This document shows, piece by piece, positions 51,240 through 58,000 of a stretch of DNA of 58,000 bases. The notes beneath the pieces are model-generated. The model was not told where the DNA came from. It made no database searches and saw only the letters and a list, made by a program, of their open reading frames with translations. The stretch is taken from positions 19,358,149-19,416,148 of the forward strand of contig CM055106.1 in the NCBI GenBank assembly GCA_029204225.1. The letters are read 5' to 3'. Each line of letters begins with the position of its first letter. Positions within the stretch are counted from its first letter, which is position 1. Position numbers and translations under genes: made by a program. Origin of the DNA: Diphasiastrum complanatum (taxonomy: Eukaryota > Streptophyta > Lycopodiopsida > Lycopodiales > Lycopodiaceae).

Positions 51240-53738
51240 GTAGCAATTACCTGATCTTCTTTTTCAACCTATTTCAATGCATAAAGCACTCCTTTGAACA
51301 ACAACAAATGTTTTCAAAATAAATCACAAAGATTTGAAACTATCTCAAAAATTCTCTTCTAGCACTTATACCAAGCAAATCAACACATAGAATCATGGAA
51401 TCTTGATCAACCTATGATGTATCCTCAATCTAATGACTTGCCACTTTATAAGATTGAAATGCACTCAAATGAAATCCAGCAACCTCACTATCTAGAGATC
51501 CAACCAAAATTAGGGTTTTGACAAAATCACAAAAAATTGACTATTCCAAATCTACAAGCAAATGCTGAAAATTCGATATGCAATCTATTAGCCACCACTT
51601 AGGCTGATCCAATGATCCAAAAATTGGCCAAATTCAGTATGTAAAATAAAAAATCGAAAGCATTATCCTCCCATGTTTTATCTACCATATTGGATTGTAT
51701 TCTTACTTGATCTATGGGAGGCTATGCAATTTCACCGTAATGCCATGGTCCACACGTTGCACAAACATGTTGGATGAGGTCAAAAAATTCCATTCCTGGA
51801 GGATAAGCATGGTTGAGATGAACTTGATTTGTTTATTCTCACACTTTTTCTTACACATATAACCCTACCACCATCCCTCCATCCCTAGCCTCAGTGTACC
51901 AAAAGACTGGAGGATTTATCATTCCCCTTATTTCATGGCAACATAAAGAAGAGATGCTTTTTGCCCAAGAATTAGGGAATTTTCTTATCAAAAGCATAGA
52001 AGAGAGACAAGTCAATTCAACAAGTGACAACTTATACAATGGCATTTGTTTCCATTCTAGTGATGTTTGCACATTTTGAGTGAAATAAATCACTAGCATG
52101 TATCAATTTGAGTGAAATAGATTACTCGCATGTATCAATTCCAGCATAAAAATATTTTCTTCAAATGGTATAACATAAGCTAATCAATATCCATTCTAGT
52201 GCTAGCTTTATTGCAAATCTTAAAGGATCATATTGCCAATGAGTTTCTTCTTTCCCAGAGAATAGTTGAGCTCCGAACTTCGTGACTAGTATATTTATTA
52301 TACTCTTGTTTCAAGCACAATGGCCCACACTTTCCACCAATGTTGTGAGAAGGCCCTAGATGCAAATGTTAGCCATGAACCTAGCATGGTTGACATCTAT
52401 CTTGGACACTTTCATCTTTTAGACTATTTTGGAACCAAACCAAAATAATAGTGTGGTTTAATTTAGGATTTCCTTCCAGTATTGATTGAAGGCCAACTTC
52501 ATAGCATGTGCCATAAGGCGTAAACTTCAGCTTGACTTCAAATCCCCTCATTGTTGTGAAAATGAACGTTTTAGAGCCAAACTTGATAGCACTTGTAGGA
52601 GTGGATTTGAAACTAAAATTTAAAGTGGTTAACTAGGATATGTTACCTATCACTACACTTCTAGTTCCCAAGTCAATTTAATCTTCTGTCAAATGACCTC
52701 ACTGTATCATTCTTCAAGGTCTTACCTGCAGACATTTACTTTGATATTACACTTTGTAGATGACTTGACCATTTTCCAGTTTTGTGTCTGAAAAGTTGGA
52801 TTTAGATTGCCAGTCGATTTCAGGCAGAACCATTTGGTCAGCTTCAAAATGATCCAGGTGAACAATCTCATTGTGTTATTGTAACTGTGAATCAAATTAT
52901 CATTCTGCCCAGATTCATATTACAAAGCATGTAAAAGTTGTATATCAAGTGAAATTCATTTGACATAAAACATAGAATATACGAGAGCCTCCCCCGGTCA
53001 GCAAGGGACACGAGGACCTATTGAATAAAACTTTATCTCAAGAAAAGTCAATTGTAATGCAAAGCTCCTTAAAATGACAACTGCTAGTACAAATGATTTG
53101 GCCAAGTGAAAGGAAAGATTTTCAGAATGCATTCTTTCATGTCGTTCTTCTCATCCATGTACATTCAAAAACCAGGATACAACACAGTCTCCCTGAACAA
53201 GCAATGAAGCTTATATATCCAGTACATAGGACACTAGCCTACAGAATCAGTGGCCACTAGGCCTAATGCCACCTACTTACTCTCAAACCAACTCCTAAAA
53301 AGATGAACACAGTAATTTTCTCAGTTGACATGCAAAACTAATGGCCTCCTTCAGGCTAGGTATCAAAGCCTGACTATGCAATTTACAAAACAAGCCAAAT
53401 ATACTTATGCGACACTAATGTTTACAGAACTATATCCACCTGCGATGAATGTCTCCTTATTCCAACCTTCTGAACCACAGAAAGGTAGCTGCTTTTGCAG
53501 AAGCAATCAGTTGCTGCTAAATCTAAAAAATAGTGCAAGGTGGTGCCTCCTCATACAATAACACAGCATACATGACCAAGTAGCTCTTCAACAAAATCTC
53601 TAGAGTAGGCAACCATGTTTTTGCTGCATACTCACAAGCCGCTCATCTGCAAAGAATGTCATTTCCAATCTACACAAGAAGAAAGCCACCAAAAATATAT
53701 ACGTATAAACTCCAAAAGACCAGCATAATATTGCTATA
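51240..53738. other. no recognisable gene
   Basis: Intergenic. 51240-51900 may contain leader/LTR of copia E. Plus-strand frames at 51894-52079 and 53325-53561 show no motif. The last few hundred bases before 53739 are probably the 3' untranslated region of the MEI2-like gene. Confidence 0.4.
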
Positions 53739-53936
53739 CTAATCTAAATCGATAAAACTCGTATCTTTTTCCAGAGAAAATTGTGATGTCCTCTCAAGGA
53801 CATTGATATCAGTTTCAAGGACTGAATCATCCTTACTGCTACTGCTGCTTGACGGACTTCCATTGTGGGTTCCTCCATTGCTAGTTAGATCTCTGTTAGG
53901 TCGTACACGAACATTAACCCCAACTGGGAATGGTTC
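53739..53936 (-). CDS. AML: MEI2-like gene, last exon
   Basis: 198 nt starting EPFPVGVNVRVRPNRD, then a Ser-rich tail and FSLEKDTSFIDLD, stop TAG. EPFP(V/M)GVN directly after GDQ is the usual family junction, supporting removal of the intron. Confidence 0.92.
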   Translation of the reverse strand, partial: EPFPVGVNVRVRPNRDLTSNGGTHNGSPSSSSSSKDDSVLETDINVLERTSQFSLEKDTSFIDLD

Positions 53937-56154
53937 CTGTTCATTGTGAATTGTGAGGGTTACACAGAACAATTCAAAGCAACACGATAGCAATTTTGAG
54001 GAAAACCTCATATGAGAATCAGTCTGTTGCCGTACATTCTTTGAGTCCAATTCTGAACGATGAACTGTGACTTGTGCAGGATGTCCTACCTGATCACCCA
54101 CGTTCGGACCTTCAGAATGGAAAAGTATAGGACGACATCTTTTATCCTCGTTCATCAAGCTCGAGTTTTGAAAATGAGACACAAGAGCAGCTTTTCCTTG
54201 AATGCGAGCATATGCCAAGGAGGCCACTTTCTCACTGTTAAACTTCTCCCATTTTTTCCCATTGAATGCCTTTGGACATAGAAAAGGAAGAAAGAGCAGC
54301 AAAATACGTCAATTTCTCTGGTCCATTAGTATAAATTCGCACTAAGATACACACTTGGAATGTGATGATACTAAAGTTCGTATCCTAGCTTGAAGATATT
54401 CAGCAGTACTAAGTTTTACATGCTGGCCTTTACACAAGTATATTCTGCAAAACTCACTACAGGATAGCATCCTCCAACCTGATAAAATGGAACTATGTGA
54501 GAAGCATCAATCATATTGATGAACGCATAGCCCACATTGCATTTATTCTGCCAAATTCACAAAAAATTGTTAGTATAATAAGAACAAAAGCAACAACACT
54601 TCAGACTTTTCAAACTTGTATACAGCGTTACTTCACTAAGAAATGATAAGTTCTAATCCTAAGGCAACTACTTGTATGCTCACACAATGCAGCTCTTTTG
54701 ATTCCAAATGAAAGATTGTACCTTGAAATCAATAGGTAGATAAATGAAGTCATAGGTCCCATGGTGGTGCTCATCAATAGATACTAACAGCATTTTTGAA
54801 GTATATCTGAAAAGAATGACGAGAAACATGGAAGTTGTCTCTTAAAGTCCTTGATATTTCCAAACTTCAGGGATTACAGTAAAAAATGATAATTCATTCT
54901 CTTACTTGTTAGGTATGTTCTTTATCATCAGTGTCGTTCGAGAATCTTCCCCACGAAGAATGCGATCAAGGTCAAGTTGGTAATGCTTCTTGTTATCGGC
55001 TTGCAAAGAAGCAGCGTCTCCTCGACGATTTCGACCTCTTTCATTTACAGAGTCTGTGGAACCTAATCCAGGAAGAGGTGGTCCATTATTTGAAAATGTA
55101 CGAGCTCCCTGCTGTGGTAATAACATTCCAAGACTTGGAGAAGGAGACATGCTGTCTACACTCCCATTGATTGGCAAACCATTTCCAAAGTTAACTGCCC
55201 CATGAGTGCCTCGATGGGATATTGCATGCCTTGGGGTTAGTCCCACTAATCCAATAGCTCCAAGTGAACCAGAATGTACAAGTGAAGATGCAGCTGCCAA
55301 GTCTCCGTAATAATCATGCCTTTTGTTGATGATAGTTGGCTCACCAGGAGCCGACCCATGATGATGGTGTGGTGAAGGATAAATCAACTGCCCAGGTAAA
55401 GCATGAATTTGTACTCGGGCTTGACTAGGCCGGTTGTAGGACTGTGTAGGAGAATTTGACCACAATACTGGAGGAGAACTTTGTGCATGCTTGGCATAGG
55501 GATTGGAATTTCCCCAAATCAACTGTTCTTTAGAAACAGGTACGCTTCCATGTGTCAACATGCTTGGGTGCAGAGTGGATGAAGTCTGAGGAGCACCCAG
55601 TCCTGCAGAAGACTGATCCAAGTTAACAATATCACATGAAACTTCAATGCAGATTAAAAAAGTAAAGGTTAAGCTGTTCTATTATATAAAAGCACAGCAT
55701 CATAGAAAATTCATACCTCCGGAGTGATGATTGAACACAGAGAAATTGTTTGAAGTAACGCTGAGTGCTCTCTGTAGCTGATTTACTTCTATCTCTTCTT
55801 GAGCCTTTGGAAAAAGAGAGCTTGGGGTGTGAGCATATTGCCCAAAATTTGTAAGGCCATTCCCAAATTCAGGTAAAGACTGGGCATAATGAAATGCAAC
55901 TCGAGGCTGTGGACCATAGCTTGAAGATCCAAAAGAAATATTTTTCTCAGCTTGATTAATTTGGCCCAGATGATTACTGCTGCTTCCCACTCTCACTGGA
56001 GAAGAGATGTGAGAGAGCATGGCCGTAGTGACACCGTTCACAGGATTGCTGGCAATTGCATTGACATTCGTAACCTTAGCAATTGAACTATGGAAGCTCC
56101 TGAGTGTCCCAATGTCTGGTATTTTGCTGGAAGGCGGCCAATGAGAAGCATGGG
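53739..56154 (-). CDS. AML: MEI2-like RNA-binding protein, AML type (3' half; 5' exons outside or unseen)
   Basis: C-terminal half of a plant MEI2-like protein. These nuclear/cytoplasmic RNA-binding proteins have three RRMs; the C-terminal RRM (MEI2 domain) is the most conserved and the family acts in meiosis and vegetative growth. Exons, minus strand: 56154-55717, 55602-54906, 54806-54722, 54547-54479, 54269-54090, 53936-53739 (stop TAG 53741-53739). The RRM3 region reads LDLDRILRGEDSRTTLMIKN, IPNK/YTSKMLLVSIDEHHHGTYDFIY, NKCNVGYAFINMIDASHIVP, AFNGKKWEKFNSEKVASLAY, ARIQGKAALVSHFQNSSLMN and KRCRPILFHS. Upstream exons carry the Ser/Gly/His-rich linker (SSYGPQPRVAFHYAQSLPEF). All junction phases match. 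RRM1 and RRM2 exons are not in the window up to 58000. Confidence 0.93.
53937..54089 (-). other. stop-free 153-nt intron of the MEI2-like gene (exitron candidate)
   Basis: GTAGGA...AACAG between GDQ and EPFP. Length is a multiple of three and no stop occurs in the coding frame, so retention would add 51 residues to the C-terminus. Confidence 0.75.
54090..54269 (-). CDS. AML: MEI2-like gene, RRM3 end exon
   Basis: 180 nt from AFNGKKWEKFNSEKVASLAY to GPNVGDQ. Acceptor GTCCAAAG, donor GTAGGA. The following intron is 153 nt and open in frame. Confidence 0.93.
54479..54547 (-). CDS. AML: MEI2-like gene, RRM3 exon with RNP1
   Basis: 69 nt: NKCNVGYAFINMIDASHIVP then FYQ. NVGYAFIN is the RNP1 motif. 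Acceptor TTGGCAG, donor GTTGGA (weak). Confidence 0.92.
54722..54806 (-). CDS. AML: MEI2-like gene, RRM3 exon (YTSKMLL...IDFK)
   Basis: 85 nt, acceptor CTTTTCAG, donor GTACAA. Encodes (K)YTSKMLLVSIDEHHHGTYDF and IYLPIDFK, RNP2-side helix and strand of the MEI2 RRM. Confidence 0.93.
54906..55602 (-). CDS. AML: MEI2-like gene, large exon (linker and start of RRM3)
   Basis: 697 nt, acceptor TCTTCTGCAG (phase 1, completes Gly) to donor GTAAGA. Ser/Pro/Gly/His-rich, with a His-rich run (PSPHHHHGS), then RGRNRRGDAASLQADNKKHY and the RRM3 opening TTLMIKNIPN. Confidence 0.93.
55717..56154 (-). CDS. AML: MEI2-like gene, linker exon
   Basis: 438 nt after acceptor CTATGCAG: HASHWPPSSKIPDIGTLRSF, then AMLSHISSPVRVG and LFPKAQEEIEVNQLQRALS, ending HHSG plus one base at donor GTATGA. 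Low-complexity linker between RRM2 and RRM3. Confidence 0.85.
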
Positions 56155-56338
56155 CTGCATAGCGTATTATAGGTCATTGACTCATGAAATTCACACCAAC
56201 CAATGACCAAGTGATCAAGCATTTGAAGGTCTGACAATGGAGTAATATACAGAACAGGCAAGTTGATACCTCATCACTGAAACAGTCGAGTCTATCCATC
56301 CGCAATAGAGCAAATGTAAAGCTATAACATGGTAAAGA

Positions 56339-56340
<2 letters not shown>

Positions 56341-56408
<68 letters not shown>
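56341..56408. repeat. compound (CT)n(CA)n microsatellite
   Basis: About 35 bp CT then about 33 bp CA, in the intron upstream of the MEI2-like linker exon. Confidence 0.98.
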
Positions 56409-56411
<3 letters not shown>

Positions 56412-56789
56412 GGTGCAGTTTTGATTCACAAGGAGCCTCGAAACACAATAAGTACAAAATCTCACAAGCATTATACAGTTGGTCATTCTAAGGTCCTTGA
56501 ATACAACAATCCCTTTGCAGGAGGGTATGTGATGAACCTCAAGCTCAAGTCATTATTGATCATAAAATGATCTTAATTTGTGATTGTTATATAATGCTCG
56601 GTTTTGCTGAAATAATGACTAAATTTGGGCCAACGTTTGGGCCTTGCACAGTTGATTATTAGATGAACTTGGACAAAAGAGCCCCAATTAATTTGTTAAG
56701 GGCAACAGGTAGTTATAGGGGGACACACCCGTTCTATAGCATGTATCATCTCCTTTGTTTGCTCAATCAATGATATAAAAGAACTTGTT

Positions 56790-56793
<4 letters not shown>

Positions 56794-56867
<74 letters not shown>
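56794..56867. repeat. compound (CT)n(CA)n microsatellite
   Basis: About 40 bp CT then 33 bp CA, 385 bp from the previous one and with the same CT-to-CA order. Confidence 0.98.
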
Positions 56868-56868
<1 letters not shown>

Positions 56869-56869
56869 G

Positions 56870-58000
56870 ATAGTACGATATTTTAACCTACTATATCATT
56901 ATAGCATTGTGGAATAACTTATAAGCCAGGTGGAGGGTTTTTTTTGGCAAATAACCTTGTTAAAGCCCCCCAATTTTTTTTTTACACTTGTTCAAACGGT
57001 AGAATTCATTCACCTTAAATCTAATGGACAGGATTCACCAATAAAACGTTGCTTCTTCCACAAGCTCTCCATTATCCTATCTATAATGACCCACAGAAGA
57101 CAATATATACATGGCATTCGACTCCTGCTTTACCCTATCAGCAATTGAAGGAGGATCTACTGCTATTTGCGCCATACCATCTCTTCCAAAGATATGAATA
57201 GCTATCTTGGTAAGCCTTATCGCATATTACTTGTTTCAGCTTTGCCTTTTGCTATTTTTCTATGACAGGATATGGAATTTTGGCTTACTTATCAGCAATT
57301 TACCTCTTGCAGTATGATTCTACGTTTCTGGTTATAACCTTTGCAGGTGCATCGCTGGTTTTCTACCTCCCTTTCACTGTTCTTCGGTTGCTATTTGCTT
57401 CTTAGAAAGCTACATTAATGAGTTGATTGAAGTCATAGCTTTGCTGGCCTTTTGGATGCTTTTTGGACAGCAAGGTAGTTGCTTGTTCTAACCAACATTT
57501 TTATGCCCTTACTGCGATTTCTCTGCTGCTGGGTTATGTGATATAATTTACACATTTTTGACATTGTTTTCCGTTTCTATTCGGTCATTTGCATGCTGTA
57601 TGGACAACGTTCCACCGAGTTACATATGCTTCTATTAAACTCGGAATTATATGACCGAACGTTTTTCTACATACGTTCTCTGTCATCAGTTTACAAGGTT
57701 CATAGTTGAATGAAAACCATGCTAAATCATCTAGTTTTCTATAGATACATCACATTGGTGAGAACCGAATGTTCGATCTCCTTGCTTAAAGTTTTGTCTT
57801 AACTTGGATTTTTACATTCTTCCCACTTAGCAGTGATTTCATTGCAAGGGAATAAGGCTCTTGGACATACATAATGAACTTAAGGCCTATCTTTGAGACT
57901 GAGATGTTGTCGCTTTTGAATAGCTAAGAAAACATACTATTTGGAAACACCATGAACAACTTTGGGGTATAGGATCACGAAAGCTTTTATTGCTTTGGAC
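56870..58000. other. no gene seen, probably intron of the MEI2-like gene
   Basis: I looked on the minus strand for RRM1/RRM2 exons and found none. The plus-strand frame 56930-57148 has no motif. The sequence is AT-rich and intron-like. Confidence 0.4.

Noticed and set aside
54902-55621. MEI2-like exon starting at an internal TTG/Met
   Set aside because: The frame is open upstream, but the acceptor TCTTCTGCAG at 55603 gives the phase needed to join the linker exon.

Overview
The window is nuclear DNA from a land plant, most likely a flowering plant; I cannot name the species. The evidence is three split genes with GT-AG introns whose phases match exactly, a plant-type MEI2-like RNA-binding gene, and dense Ty1/copia, Ty3/gypsy, hAT and LINE remnants. 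Long (GA)n/(CT)n, (GT)n and homopolymer tracts are frequent. Nothing looks bacterial, organellar or viral.

Layout: (1) 1-11338, minus strand: the 5' part of a mitochondrial 3-hydroxyisobutyryl-CoA hydrolase-like gene. Three small exons (11222-11338, 10367-10447, 4293-4361) flank introns filled with a copia element, a foldback element, a LINE 3' end, a hAT transposase remnant and an unidentified coiled-coil frame with an in-frame duplication. The gene continues off the left edge. (2) 11339-24472: a mostly repetitive interval with two or three small inverted-repeat elements, a broken copia element, two GA/GT-rich tandem copies (about 20.95-23.76 kb), and, at about 18.0-18.7 kb, a decayed histone H3/CENH3-like frame with an H3-type tail and a Ser-Pro-Lys-rich downstream frame. 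(3) 24473-35967, minus strand: a SEC-C zinc-motif gene with a mitochondrial-type leader. Its roughly 8.2-kb first intron holds a structurally complete but frameshifted Ty3/gypsy element (28095-34397, TSD GCCAC) nested in an older gypsy element; its last intron holds the 5' end of a copia element. (4) 35968-53738: no intact gene. It is a transposon graveyard with one gypsy gag, an inverted pair of related copia remnants, and a copia element inserted in a second copia element that abuts a third. (5) 53739-56154 and beyond, minus strand: the 3' half of a MEI2-like (AML-type) gene with its C-terminal RRM and a 153-nt intron that has no stop codon.

All three cellular genes are on the minus strand. 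They do not form one pathway: branched-chain amino-acid catabolism, an uncharacterised SEC-C protein, and RNA binding. The main theme is how small exons survive in introns enlarged by nested retroelements. The observations I would follow first are the histone-like locus, the noncanonical AG...CT termini of the gypsy LTRs, the stop-free 153-nt intron, and the inverted copia pair.

Limits: all calls come from reading the sequence. No alignment, HMM, transcript or repeat-library search was possible, so family names rest on recognised motifs and splice junctions are predictions.
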